DNA from: Ferrovibrio sp.
GTDB taxonomy: Bacteria > Pseudomonadota > Alphaproteobacteria > Ferrovibrionales > Ferrovibrionaceae
Length of the DNA: 64,000 bases
Reading direction: 5' to 3'
NCBI GenBank assembly: GCA_017991315.1
Contig: JAGOQS010000002.1
Span: 558,001 to 622,000 of the forward strand
Part shown: positions 47,407 to 56,021 of the stretch, in pieces
Numbering within the stretch: the stretch's first letter is position 1
How the letters are laid out: the number at the start of each line of letters is the position of its first letter
Program-made: the position numbers and the translations under genes
The notes under the pieces: model-generated
The model's database searches: none
Seen by the model: only the letters and a program-made list of their open reading frames with translations
Told to the model about the DNA's origin: nothing

Positions 47407-48153
47407 TCAGGCCGCCGTATCGGCGGCACAGACCGCCGCATGCTCGGACCAGGATTCCGCCATGCGCCGGGCGCGCAACTGGTTTTCCGCCGTCAGCACT
47501 TCCGCCGTGCGACCCCAGGCAACCGGTTCGCGGGCCAGATACAGCGCTTCCGGGAAGCGGCTCTGCACCAGATCGAAATCATGCAGTACCGCCACAACGG
47601 TACGCGCTTCACCATGCCAGCGGTGCAGCAGCTCAACCAGATCGCTCACCGTGCGGGCATCCAGCGCGTTGAACGGCTCGTCCAGCAGGATCAGGCGGGC
47701 ATCCTGCACCAGCACGCGGGCAAACAGCGCGCGTTGCAACTGGCCGCCAGACAGCGTTGCCAGGGGGCGCTTTTCGAAACCTTCGAGACCGACGGCGGCG
47801 AGTGCTTCGCGCGCCGCGGTAATGCCGTGCCGGCCGATGCCGCCGAAGGGACCAACATGCTGCCATTGCCCGAGCAGCACCAGTTCCAGCACCGAAATCG
47901 GGAAAGCGCGATCAAGACTTGCCTGCTGCGGCAGATAGGCGATATCGCGCTGCCGCAGTGGACCGCGTTCGATGCTGCCGCCGGCCAGCGGCAGCATGCC
48001 GGCCATGGCCTTCAGCAGCGTGCTCTTGCCGGCGCCATTCGGCCCGACCACGGCGGTGAGCGAGCCCGCTGTGAAGCAGCCGCTCAGGTGATGCACCGCC
48101 GGGTGGCGGTCATAGGCAACGGTAACATTGCGGCAGGAAATATCGGCGCTCAT
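47407..48153 (-). CDS. znuC: zinc ABC transporter ATP-binding protein
   Basis: The ATG at 48153 gives 248 residues; an in-frame TTG lies 5 codons upstream beside the stop of the preceding small gene. ABC motifs are GPNGAGKST (Walker A), LSGGQLQRALFARVL (signature), LILLDEPFNALD (Walker B) and VLHDFDLVQ (H-loop). It energises the ZnuB channel. Length and motif phrasing fit the zinc/manganese importer ATPases. Overlap with the small upstream gene suggests coupled translation. Confidence 0.92.
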   Translation of the reverse strand: MSADISCRNVTVAYDRHPAVHHLSGCFTAGSLTAVVGPNGAGKSTLLKAMAGMLPLAGGSIERGPLRQRDIAYLPQQASLDRAFPISVLELVLLGQWQHVGPFGGIGRHGITAAREALAAVGLEGFEKRPLATLSGGQLQRALFARVLVQDARLILLDEPFNALDARTVSDLVELLHRWHGEARTVVAVLHDFDLVQSRFPEALYLAREPVAWGRTAEVLTAENQLRARRMAESWSEHAAVCAADTAA

Positions 48154-48164
48154 GGCGGCAGGCT

Positions 48165-48350
48165 TCAATCGCTGAGCAAGGCCCAGGCGATCAGGCCCCA
48201 GAGGGCCGCCAGCAACGGCAGCAGCCAGAGCAGGCGCTGCACCAGGCCGGCCGCCAGGAAGCTGACCGCCATACCCGCGCCAGCCAAAGCCGGCGAAGGG
48301 CCATGGCTGCCATGGTGATGATGGCTATGATCGTGGTGTTGATTGGGCAT
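48165..48350 (-). CDS. His-rich small membrane protein heading the zinc operon
   Basis: A 61-residue frame: a 17-residue N terminus with eight His in short clusters (MPNQHHDHSHHHHGSHG), then one or two hydrophobic helices (about 24-58). It is the first frame after the Zur-type promoter and precedes znuC. The His cluster suggests zinc handling at the membrane. No Shine-Dalgarno site is present, and the predicted transcript starts at or next to the ATG. I do not recognise a named family. The frame is probably real given position and composition. Confidence 0.6.
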   Translation of the reverse strand: MPNQHHDHSHHHHGSHGPSPALAGAGMAVSFLAAGLVQRLLWLLPLLAALWGLIAWALLSD

Positions 48351-48388
48351 GTTACTTTATAACATACGGGGAAAAACATCCCGGTCAA
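48349..48388 (-). promoter_or_regulatory. znu promoter with Zur-type palindrome
   Basis: ATGTTACTTTATAACAT (48349-48365) matches the alphaproteobacterial Zur box (ATGTTATA-N-TATAACAT) at all but two positions. On the minus strand a TTGACC (-35, 48383-48388) and TATGTT (-10, 48361-48366) with 16-base spacing overlap it. Transcription would begin about at the start codon of the His-rich gene. Confidence 0.75.
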
Positions 48389-48499
48389 GCCCCCTGCCCT
48401 AAAGCCGACATATTCTGCCGCCAATCAGGCCTCAAGCCGCCCCTTGTTTCAGCATATGGGGGCTACCATTCCGTAACCCTGGTCCTGTAAGCCTGCCCC

Positions 48500-50584
48500 A
48501 TGTCCACATCCTCCTCCGGTAAGTCCAGCCGCAAGAAGTCCACGCCCAAGGCGCGCAAGCTCCTGAGGGGCGGTTGGCTGCGCCGGATACTGGTCGGCAT
48601 TGCCCTGCTCGGCATCTGGGGTGTGGTCATGGTCGGTGGCGTGGTGGCCTACTACGCCTATACTTTGCCGAGCTTCAACGAGCTTTATGTCATCGAGCGG
48701 CGCTCCTCGATCTCGCTGCGCGCAGCGGATGGCAGCATGCTCGCCACTTTCGGCGACCTCTATGGCGAACACCGAAATCTCAAGGAATTGCCCAAGCATC
48801 TGCCGGAGGCGCTGATCGCCACCGAGGACCGGCGCTTCTACAGCCATTTCGGCATCGATCCGATCGGCCTGGGCCGTGCCACCTTCGCCAATATCCGCGC
48901 CGGCCGCGTGGTGCAGGGTGGCTCCACGCTGACGCAGCAGCTCGCCAAGAATGTGTTCCTCGATACCAGTCGCACCATGAAGCGCAAGGTGCAGGAATTG
49001 CTGCTCGCCTTCTGGCTGGAGCGCAATTTCACCAAGGACCAGATCCTGGAGATGTATCTCAACCGCGTCTATTTCGGCGCCGGCGCCCATGGCGTCGAGG
49101 CTGCGGCGCAGCGTTATTTCGACAAGCCGGCAAGCAAGCTGAATCTGACCGAGAGCGCCATGCTGGTCGGGTTGCTGAAGGCACCGTCCCGCCTGGCGCC
49201 CACCGGCAACATCAAATCGGCGCAGAGCCGCGCGGCGCAGGTGATCGACAACATGGTGGCTGCCGGCTTTATCGACGAAGCCGCCGCCAAAGCGGCGGCA
49301 GCCAAGCCAGCACAGCTTGCCCGTTCGCGCCTGCCGATGCCGAATGCACGCTACTTCGCCGATTGGGCGGTGGAGGAAATCTACCAGCTTGTCGGCCGCG
49401 ACCAGCCCGACCTGATCGTGTGGACAACGCTGGATGCACGCCTGCAGCAAGCCGCCGAACGGGCGGCGGAAGCGGCCTTGAGCCGCGATGGCGAGAAGCT
49501 GGATGTCGACCAGGCGGCGCTGGTGGCGCTATCGCCCGATGGCGCTGTGCGCGCCATGGTGGGCGGCCGCGACTATCTTGAATCGAGCTTCAACCGCGCC
49601 ACCCAGATGCGCCGCCAGCCGGGCAGCGCCTTCAAGCCGATCCTGTTTCTCACCGCGCTGGAAAACGGCATCCACCCCGAGGACAGTTTCATCGACGGCC
49701 CGATCAGCGTGGAGAACTGGGCGCCACGCAACTACAACGGCAAGTTCCAGGGCCCGACCACGTTCCGCGAAGCCGCTGCGCAATCCACCAATACCGTGGC
49801 GGTGCAACTCTCCGAACGCGTCGGGCGCCAGCGCGTGATCGAGACGGCGCGGCGGCTTGGTATCGTCAGCGACCTCAAGCCGCATCCCTCCCTGGCGCTG
49901 GGCGCCTTCGAGACCGGCCTGCTCGAACTCACCAACGCCTACACCACCTTTGCCAATGGCGGCTACACCGTGATGGCCTATGCCGTGCTGGAAATCCGCG
50001 ACACCAGGGGCAACGTGCTGTTCCGCCGCGATGGACAGAGCGTGATGGCGCATATGATCGACCCCGAGCCGTTGAGCGAATTGAACGAATTGCTGCAAGG
50101 CGTGGTGGATAACGGCACCGGTCGCGCCGCCCGTATCGGCCGCCCGGTGGCGGGCAAGACCGGCACCACGTCGGATTACCGCGACGCCTGGTTCATCGGC
50201 TATACGCCGGATCTGATCACCGGCGTTTGGGTTGGCAACGACAATAACGCACCGATGAACAAGGTTGCCGGCGGCGGCATGCCGGCGCAAATCTGGCGCG
50301 CCTTCATGCAGGAAGCGGTGAAGGGCAGCGAGGCCAAGCCGCTGGTCCGCCAGCCACCGCGCAGCGAAACGCCGCTGGCCGGCATCACCTCGCTGTGGGA
50401 CCGCATACTGCAGCAGTTCAATGGCCGTCCCGCCACGCCTGCGCCTTCACCCGCACAAGGCAATGCGCCACCACCACCACGCCAGACGCCCTTGTCAGAC
50501 AACAGCATGTCCCAGCCCGCAGCCCCGGAACCCGCCGAACCGCGCATGATCTGGCAGGTTGGCCCGCAGCCGATTAGGCAATAA
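48500..50584 (+). CDS. class A penicillin-binding protein (PBP1A type)
   Basis: The 694-residue bifunctional enzyme has a Lys/Arg/Ser-rich cytosolic N terminus, one membrane anchor (about 29-53), a GT51 domain (Glu109 in EDRRFYSHFGID, GGSTLTQQLAKN, KDQILEMYLNRVYFG) and a transpeptidase domain (Ser376 in PGSAFKPI, SxN as STNTVA, Lys553 in KTGTT). The C-terminal 70 residues are Pro-rich. It polymerises and crosslinks peptidoglycan. The name mrcA/pbp1A would fit but paralogues are common. The next gene starts 1 bp after its stop. Confidence 0.93.
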   Translation: MSTSSSGKSSRKKSTPKARKLLRGGWLRRILVGIALLGIWGVVMVGGVVAYYAYTLPSFNELYVIERRSSISLRAADGSMLATFGDLYGEHRNLKELPKHLPEALIATEDRRFYSHFGIDPIGLGRATFANIRAGRVVQGGSTLTQQLAKNVFLDTSRTMKRKVQELLLAFWLERNFTKDQILEMYLNRVYFGAGAHGVEAAAQRYFDKPASKLNLTESAMLVGLLKAPSRLAPTGNIKSAQSRAAQVIDNMVAAGFIDEAAAKAAAAKPAQLARSRLPMPNARYFADWAVEEIYQLVGRDQPDLIVWTTLDARLQQAAERAAEAALSRDGEKLDVDQAALVALSPDGAVRAMVGGRDYLESSFNRATQMRRQPGSAFKPILFLTALENGIHPEDSFIDGPISVENWAPRNYNGKFQGPTTFREAAAQSTNTVAVQLSERVGRQRVIETARRLGIVSDLKPHPSLALGAFETGLLELTNAYTTFANGGYTVMAYAVLEIRDTRGNVLFRRDGQSVMAHMIDPEPLSELNELLQGVVDNGTGRAARIGRPVAGKTGTTSDYRDAWFIGYTPDLITGVWVGNDNNAPMNKVAGGGMPAQIWRAFMQEAVKGSEAKPLVRQPPRSETPLAGITSLWDRILQQFNGRPATPAPSPAQGNAPPPPRQTPLSDNSMSQPAAPEPAEPRMIWQVGPQPIRQ

Positions 50585-50585
50585 C

Positions 50586-51629
50586 ATGCTCGCCATGCGT
50601 CCGTTTGTCCGCCTCACTTTTATTCTCACCCTGCTGCTGAGCGCCGGCCTCGCCCGCGCATCGGAGACCGCCACCGTGCTGCAAGGTATTGCGCAAGGCG
50701 CCGGCAACACGCCGCTGGCTCTTACCCTGGTGATGCCTGCCGGCAAACAGCAGCCGGCCAAGGGCTGGCCTGCCCTGCTGCTGATCCAGGGCAGCGGCCC
50801 CACCGACCGCGATGGCAACCAGCCGCCGCATATTCGCACCGACCTGCTGCGCCAGATCGCCGAGTATCTCGCGGCGCAGGGTGTTGCCACGCTGCGCTAC
50901 GACAAGCGCGGCATGCATGCCAATAATGCCAGCCTGCCCGCCGATGCCTCGGCCTATCCCGATTTCTTCCGTTGGGAGAATTTTGTCGGCGACGCCATGG
51001 CTGCCTTCCGCTTCCTGGCCGAGCATCCTGGCATCGACGGTGGCCGCACTGGCATCCTGGGCCATTCCGAAGGCGGCATGATTGCGCTGTCGGCGGCGGC
51101 GCAGTTGAAACCAGCGCCGGCCGTGCTGGTGCTTGCTGCCACGCCGGGCCGGCGCATGGATGCGGTGATCCCGGAACAGCTCGAGCGGCTGCTGATCGAA
51201 CAGCAGGCCCCGGCCAACCAGAGCCGGGCGCTGCTGGCGGCCAACCGCCGCATCATGGAAACCATCATCAATACCGGCCAGGTGCCCGCCGAAATGCCGC
51301 GTGGCCTGGCGCCGCTCTACCCGGCCTATGCCGGTCCCTTCCTGCAGGCTTTCCTGAAATTGGAACCGGCCAGCCTGGCGCGCAGCTTCCCCGGCCCCGT
51401 CCTGGTGCTGCAGGGCCAGGGCGACACCCAGGTCTCGGCCGAGCGCGACGCCCCGGCGCTGGATAATGCCTTCGCCGCGCGCGGGCCGGCGCCGCACAGC
51501 CTGCGCCTGTTCCCGCAGCTCAGCCATAATTTCAAGAGCCGCACGGTGCCGGACCTGTCAGGCCCGGTGGGCGAGGAAATGCTGCGGGCGCTGAGCGAAT
51601 GGCTCGGCCCGGCGCTCGGCAGTGACTAA
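50586..51629 (+). CDS. exported alpha/beta hydrolase
   Basis: The 347-residue product has a signal peptide ending near ARA. The hydrolase fold shows the oxyanion strand LLLIQGSGPTDRDGN, YDKRG, nucleophile Ser161 in LGHSEGGM and a late PQLSHNF with the likely catalytic His. The QGSGPTDRDGN phrase marks the S9-like hydrolase branch often annotated as dienelactone hydrolase or esterase. It starts 1 bp after the PBP gene, so it may be co-transcribed and act in the periplasm. Substrate unknown. Confidence 0.82.
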   Translation: MLAMRPFVRLTFILTLLLSAGLARASETATVLQGIAQGAGNTPLALTLVMPAGKQQPAKGWPALLLIQGSGPTDRDGNQPPHIRTDLLRQIAEYLAAQGVATLRYDKRGMHANNASLPADASAYPDFFRWENFVGDAMAAFRFLAEHPGIDGGRTGILGHSEGGMIALSAAAQLKPAPAVLVLAATPGRRMDAVIPEQLERLLIEQQAPANQSRALLAANRRIMETIINTGQVPAEMPRGLAPLYPAYAGPFLQAFLKLEPASLARSFPGPVLVLQGQGDTQVSAERDAPALDNAFAARGPAPHSLRLFPQLSHNFKSRTVPDLSGPVGEEMLRALSEWLGPALGSD

Positions 51630-52832
51630 TTAGCTGCGCCGCACAATCAGCCAGTAGGACGCGGCGTTCAGCACGCCCATGGCAGCGATAGTCGCCGCCA
51701 GCGGCAAGGCCGTGCCATCCAAAGCATGGCCGACGAAAATGCCAACACAGGCCGCTACCGTCATCTGCGTGAAGCCCATCAGCGACGCCGCTGCACCGGC
51801 CATTTGCGGAAATGGCTGCAGGCCGCCGGCCTGGGCCTGCGGCATGGTAAGCCCGACACCCGCCGTATAAAGCAGCATCGGCAGCACCACGGCGAGCCAA
51901 TGGCCCTGGCTGCCCCGGACCAGGAAATACAGGACCGCCGCCAGCATCAGCAGGCCGCCGCCGGCGCATAACCCGACGCCGAGTTGCAGCATGCGGTCAA
52001 CGCCGAGGCGCACAGTGAACCGCGCACCGATCAGCGCACCGGTTATATAGCCGATCACCACCATGCCGAAGTAGAAGCCATAGGCGGTTTCCGAGACGCC
52101 GTAGACCCCGATCAGCACGAAGCTGGAGCCGGAGATGAAGGCGAACAGGCCGCCGTAGCAGAAGGCGATGCAGCCGGCATAGCCACGGAACCGCTGGTGC
52201 CGCAGCAGGGCGCCGAAATTACGCAGCATCGGCAGCGGCTGCGTTGCGGTGGGATCCAACCGTGTATTGCTTTCCGCCAGCAGCAGCGCAATGGCCAGCC
52301 ACAAGGAGAGGCCGATCAAGGCCATGGCGATGAAGTTGGCTTGCCAGCCGATATAGCTGTGCAGGAAACCGCCCAACACCGGTGCCACCGCCGGCGTGAG
52401 GCCGAGCGCCATGGCGATCATCGACATCATGCGCGCGGCGCGTTCGCGGTCGAACAGGTCACGCACCACGGCGCGGCCCAGCACCACGCCGGCACAGGCG
52501 CCACAAGCCTGCACGAAACGCCAGGCAATCAGTGCCTCGATACTCGGCGACAGGGCACAGGCGATGCTGGCCAGGATAAAGATGGCGACCCCGACCAGCA
52601 GCACCGGCTTGCGGCCGAAGCGGTCGGAGAGCGGGCCATGAATAAGTTGTGTGACCGCGAAGCCGGCAAGGAAGGCGGATAGCGTGAGCTGCACCGTGGC
52701 GGCATCGGTCTGGTAGAGACGCGCCAGACTCGGCAGCGAGGCGAGGTACATATCGGTGGAAAGCGGGCCCAGCGCGGTGATGCAGCCAAGCAGCACCACC
52801 ATCGCCAGCGAATCCTTGTTCAGCTTGGCCAT
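51630..52832 (-). CDS. Bcr/CflA-family multidrug efflux MFS transporter
   Basis: The ATG at 52832 gives 400 residues and 12 membrane helices. Typical Bcr/CflA features are GPLSTDMYLASLP in helix 1, the GPLSDRFGRKPVLL loop motif and ACGACAGVVLGRAVVRDLFD after helix 4. It should export drugs or small metabolites using the proton gradient. Its stop touches the 3' end of the convergent hydrolase gene. The protease-like gene lies 10 bp upstream on the same strand. Confidence 0.9.
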   Translation of the reverse strand: MAKLNKDSLAMVVLLGCITALGPLSTDMYLASLPSLARLYQTDAATVQLTLSAFLAGFAVTQLIHGPLSDRFGRKPVLLVGVAIFILASIACALSPSIEALIAWRFVQACGACAGVVLGRAVVRDLFDRERAARMMSMIAMALGLTPAVAPVLGGFLHSYIGWQANFIAMALIGLSLWLAIALLLAESNTRLDPTATQPLPMLRNFGALLRHQRFRGYAGCIAFCYGGLFAFISGSSFVLIGVYGVSETAYGFYFGMVVIGYITGALIGARFTVRLGVDRMLQLGVGLCAGGGLLMLAAVLYFLVRGSQGHWLAVVLPMLLYTAGVGLTMPQAQAGGLQPFPQMAGAAASLMGFTQMTVAACVGIFVGHALDGTALPLAATIAAMGVLNAASYWLIVRRS

Positions 52833-52842
52833 CCGCTTTTGC

Positions 52843-53580
52843 CTATCCCACCAGATGCAGGGCGGCGCCATGCCGTTTGAGCCAGTGCCGGGCGGTGCGC
52901 ATTTCCGCCTCACCGCCGCTTAAGCGCGCCACCAGCCGCCAGAACGCGTCGCTATGATCCATATGGCGCAGATGCGCCACTTCATGCGCCACCATGTAAC
53001 GCACGATGGCCGGCGGCGCCATGATCAGGCGCCAGGAGAAGGAGAGATTGCCGCCGGCCGAGCAACTGCCCCAGCGGCTCGACGTATCGCGCACCGTGAC
53101 GCGACTGATGGCGAGTCCCTCGCCTGCGGCCAGGCTGCGGGCCTGGACGGTGAATTCCTCCCGCGCCCGCACCTTCAGCCAGTCGCGCAGCCGCCGCGCC
53201 AGATGTTCCGGCTGGCCGGCGACCAGCAGTTCCCCGCCCTCGCGCCATACCGCGCCGCGTGCCCGTGCCTGCGGGCAGTGCCGGATAGTGAGTGTTTCAC
53301 CGAGAAATGGCACAGAGCCGCCATCCGCCCACGGAGGGGATTGCGGCCGTTCCGCCTGGCGCGCCAGGATCCAGCCGGCCTGTTCCGCCATAAACTGCCG
53401 CCCGGCCTGCAGGCTGGCGCGTTTCGGCAGCACCAGCACAACCGCACCATCACGCGGCATGACGCGCAGCAGCATACGGCGGGCCCGTGCATCGCGACGC
53501 AGCGTAAAGGGATAGGAGCGACCGTCTACGAGCACCTGGTCGGCGGCCCATTCGATTGTGTGCGAATAACCCTTGGTCAC
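52843..53580 (-). CDS. YgjP/DUF45-family zinc metallopeptidase-like protein
   Basis: A 245-residue cytosolic protein starting with GTG. The C-terminal half has the SprT/WLM-like zinc motif HEVAHLRHMDHS (HExxH followed by His) after a conserved SSRWGSCSAGGNLSFSWRL strand, as in YgjP. The N-terminal half is the DUF45 beta domain (RRDARARRMLLRVMPRDG). E. coli YgjP is described as a metal-dependent hydrolase of unclear substrate. It heads the operon with the Bcr/CflA gene. Confidence 0.87.
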   Translation of the reverse strand: MTKGYSHTIEWAADQVLVDGRSYPFTLRRDARARRMLLRVMPRDGAVVLVLPKRASLQAGRQFMAEQAGWILARQAERPQSPPWADGGSVPFLGETLTIRHCPQARARGAVWREGGELLVAGQPEHLARRLRDWLKVRAREEFTVQARSLAAGEGLAISRVTVRDTSSRWGSCSAGGNLSFSWRLIMAPPAIVRYMVAHEVAHLRHMDHSDAFWRLVARLSGGEAEMRTARHWLKRHGAALHLVG

Positions 53581-53589
53581 AGACGGCCC

Positions 53590-53646
53590 CTGTCATATAA
53601 CTGTAACCATGCTGACGCGGAACCGTCGCGGCATGAAAACTATAAG
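53590..53646 (+). promoter_or_regulatory. four-repeat Pho box and promoter of the ugp operon
   Basis: Heptamers recur every 11 bases: CTGTCAT (53590), CTGTAAC (53601), CTGACGC (53612) and CCGTCGC (53623). The first two match the PhoB consensus closely and the last two decay. A TATAAG -10 box (53641-53646) lies 11 bases after the last repeat, the normal PhoB-dependent layout. The ugpB start is 53694. Confidence 0.78.
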
Positions 53647-53693
53647 TCGGGCTCCCCCGACAGGGTGGGAAATTTAGCATTGGAGACGGAATA

Positions 53694-55058
53694 ATGAAAA
53701 CCACAGGGACTTCTGTTGGCTTTGGCGCGCGCCTGGCGCTGACGCTGCTTGCCGGCACCGCGCTGATCGCCTCTTCCTCGGCTGCCCTGGCGCAGGCCAA
53801 GGACAACCGGATCGAGCTGCAGTGGTGGCATGCCATGACCGGCGCGCTGAATGACCGCGTCAATGAAGTTGCCGACGGCTTCAACAAGGGCCAGGACAAG
53901 TACAAGATCGTCGCGGTCAACAAGGGCAGCTACCCTGAGACCCTGACCGCTGCCATGGCCGCCTTCCGCGCCGGCAAGGGCCCGCATGTCGTGCAGGTGT
54001 TCGAAGTCGGCACCGGCACCATGATGGCCTCCCGCGCCGCCATCAAGCCGGTCTATGAACTGATGGCCCAGAACGGCTACAAGTTCGACCCGGGCTCCTA
54101 TATCTCGGCGGTGACGGGCTATTACAGCACCTCGGACGGCAAGATGCTGTCCTTCCCGTTCAATTCCTCCACCCCGGTGATGTATTACAACAAGGACGCC
54201 TTCGAGAAGGCCGGCCTGAACCCGAACCAGCCGCCGAAGACCTGGCAGGAAATGGACGGCGTGGTCCGCAAGCTCAAGGCTTCCGGCTCCACCTGCCCGT
54301 TCCAGTCCAACTGGCAGACCTGGATTCAGCTCGAGAATTTCTCGGCCCTGCATAACGTGCCGTTCGCCTCGAAGTCCAACGGCTTCGACGGCTTCGACAC
54401 CGTGCTGCAGTTCAACAGCCCGCTGCATGTGCGCCACATCACCACGCTTTCCAACTGGATGAAGGAAGGCCTGATGACCTATGGCGGCCGCAAGAACGAG
54501 CCGAACGCCAAGTTCGTCTCGGGCGAGTGCGCCATCCATATGGAAAGCTCGGCTGGCTATGCCACCTTTGCCCGCGGCGCCAAGTTCAAGTGGGGCATTT
54601 CGATGCTGCCCTACTACAGCGACGTGGCCGGCGCGCCGCAGAACTCGATCATCGGCGGCGCCTCGCTGTGGGTGCTGGCCAAGCACAAGGCCGAAGAATA
54701 CAAGGGCGTTGCCCAGTTCTTCGATTACCTGGCCGCTACCGAAAGCCAGGTTGCGTGGCACAAGGCGACCGGCTACCTGCCGATCACCCCAATGTCCTAT
54801 GAGGCCACCAAGGCCCAGGGCTTCTACGCCGCCAACCCGGGCACCGACACTTCGGTACAGCAGATGATGCTGAAGCCGCCGACTGCCAACTCGAAGGGCC
54901 TGCGCCTCGGCAACTTCGTCCAGATCCGCGACGTGATGGATGAAGAACTCGAAGCGGTGTGGTCGGGCAAGAAGTCGCCGAAGGAAGCCCTTGATACCGC
55001 CGTCGAGCGCGGCAACCGCCTGCTGCGCCAGTTCGAGCGTGACAACAAGCGCTCTTAA
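53694..55058 (+). CDS. ugpB: sn-glycerol-3-phosphate ABC transporter substrate-binding protein
   Basis: A 454-residue cluster D extracellular binding protein with a signal peptide ending near ALAQA. The phrase IELQWWHAMTGALNDRVNEV followed by FNKGQDKYKIV is diagnostic of UgpB, as are AAFRAGKGPHVVQVFEVGTG and the TPVMYYNKDAFEKAGL segment. It binds glycerol-3-phosphate (and glycerophosphodiesters) in the periplasm. It is the first gene of the operon, behind a Pho box, and is followed by an intrinsic terminator before ugpA. Confidence 0.95.
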   Translation: MKTTGTSVGFGARLALTLLAGTALIASSSAALAQAKDNRIELQWWHAMTGALNDRVNEVADGFNKGQDKYKIVAVNKGSYPETLTAAMAAFRAGKGPHVVQVFEVGTGTMMASRAAIKPVYELMAQNGYKFDPGSYISAVTGYYSTSDGKMLSFPFNSSTPVMYYNKDAFEKAGLNPNQPPKTWQEMDGVVRKLKASGSTCPFQSNWQTWIQLENFSALHNVPFASKSNGFDGFDTVLQFNSPLHVRHITTLSNWMKEGLMTYGGRKNEPNAKFVSGECAIHMESSAGYATFARGAKFKWGISMLPYYSDVAGAPQNSIIGGASLWVLAKHKAEEYKGVAQFFDYLAATESQVAWHKATGYLPITPMSYEATKAQGFYAANPGTDTSVQQMMLKPPTANSKGLRLGNFVQIRDVMDEELEAVWSGKKSPKEALDTAVERGNRLLRQFERDNKRS

Positions 55059-55075
55059 GCGCACCTGAGAGGATC

Positions 55076-55111
55076 GGCCCGCGTCTTGACTTTGTCAGGC
55101 GCGGGCCTTTT
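55076..55111 (+). terminator. intercistronic terminator/attenuator between ugpB and ugpA
   Basis: GGCCCGCG (55076-55083) pairs with CGCGGGCC (55100-55107), with a second inner stem (TGAC/GTCA), followed by TTTTCTT. Partial read-through would give much more binding protein than permease. Confidence 0.85.
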
Positions 55112-55139
55112 CTTGGGGCAAATCTAGAGAATCGCGAGC

Positions 55140-56021
55140 ATGGAAAAGCGCGTCGTCTTCAAGCATAAGCTGCTGCCCTACCTGCTGCTGGCACCGCAGA
55201 TCGCGATTACCATCGTGTTCTTCTTCTGGCCGGCAGGGCAGGCCGTGGTGCAGTCGGTGCTGCGCGAGGATGCTTTCGGCACCTCCAGCCAGTTCGTCGG
55301 GTTGGAGAATTTCCTCAACCTGCTGGAAGACGAGTACTACCTGAATTCCTTCAAAGTCACGGCGGTATTCAGCCTGCTGGTGACGTCCATCGGCTTGAGC
55401 GTCTCGCTGCTGTTCGCCGTGATGGCCGACCGCATCATCCGCGGCGCCATGGCCTACAAGACCATCCTGATCTGGCCCTATGCCGTGGCGCCCGCCGCCG
55501 CCGGTGCGCTGTGGAGTTTCGTCTTCCTGCCCGGCCAGGGCATTGTCGCCTACCTGCTGAAGCAGATGGGCTATGACTGGAACTTCCTGATCAATTCCGG
55601 CCAGGCCATGTTCGTGGTGGTGATCGCCGCCACATGGAAGCAGATCAGCTACAATTTCCTGTTCTTCCTGGCTGGCCTGCAATCGATCCCGAAATCGCTG
55701 ATCGAGGCCGCCGCCATCGACGGCGCCAGCCCGACCCGGCGCTTCTGGACCATTGTGTTCCCGCTGCTCTCGCCCACCCTGTTCTTCCTGGTGGTGGTGA
55801 ACGTAGTCTATGCCTTCTTCGAAACCTTCGGCGTGGTGCATGCCACCACTCGTGGCGGCCCGGCCAAGGCAACCGAAATCCTGGTCTACAAGGTGTGGTA
55901 CGACGGCTTCGAGGCGCAGGATCTCGGCGGCTCATCGGCGCAGTCAGTGGTACTGATGCTGATTGTTATCTGCCTGACCGTGCTGCAATTCCGCTACATC
56001 GAGCGCAAGGTGCATTACTGA
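55140..56021 (+). CDS. ugpA: sn-glycerol-3-phosphate ABC transporter permease UgpA
   Basis: A 293-residue permease with six membrane helices and the EAA loop ([20 protein letters not shown]) that contacts the ATPase. The N terminus ([20 protein letters not shown]) and [12 protein letters not shown] are typical of UgpA. It pairs with UgpE. Its TGA overlaps the ugpE ATG (TGATG). Confidence 0.94.
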   Translation: MEKRVVFKHKLLPYLLLAPQIAITIVFFFWPAGQAVVQSVLREDAFGTSSQFVGLENFLNLLEDEYYLNSFKVTAVFSLLVTSIGLSVSLLFAVMADRIIRGAMAYKTILIWPYAVAPAAAGALWSFVFLPGQGIVAYLLKQMGYDWNFLINSGQAMFVVVIAATWKQISYNFLFFLAGLQSIPKSLIEAAAIDGASPTRRFWTIVFPLLSPTLFFLVVVNVVYAFFETFGVVHATTRGGPAKATEILVYKVWYDGFEAQDLGGSSAQSVVLMLIVICLTVLQFRYIERKVHY

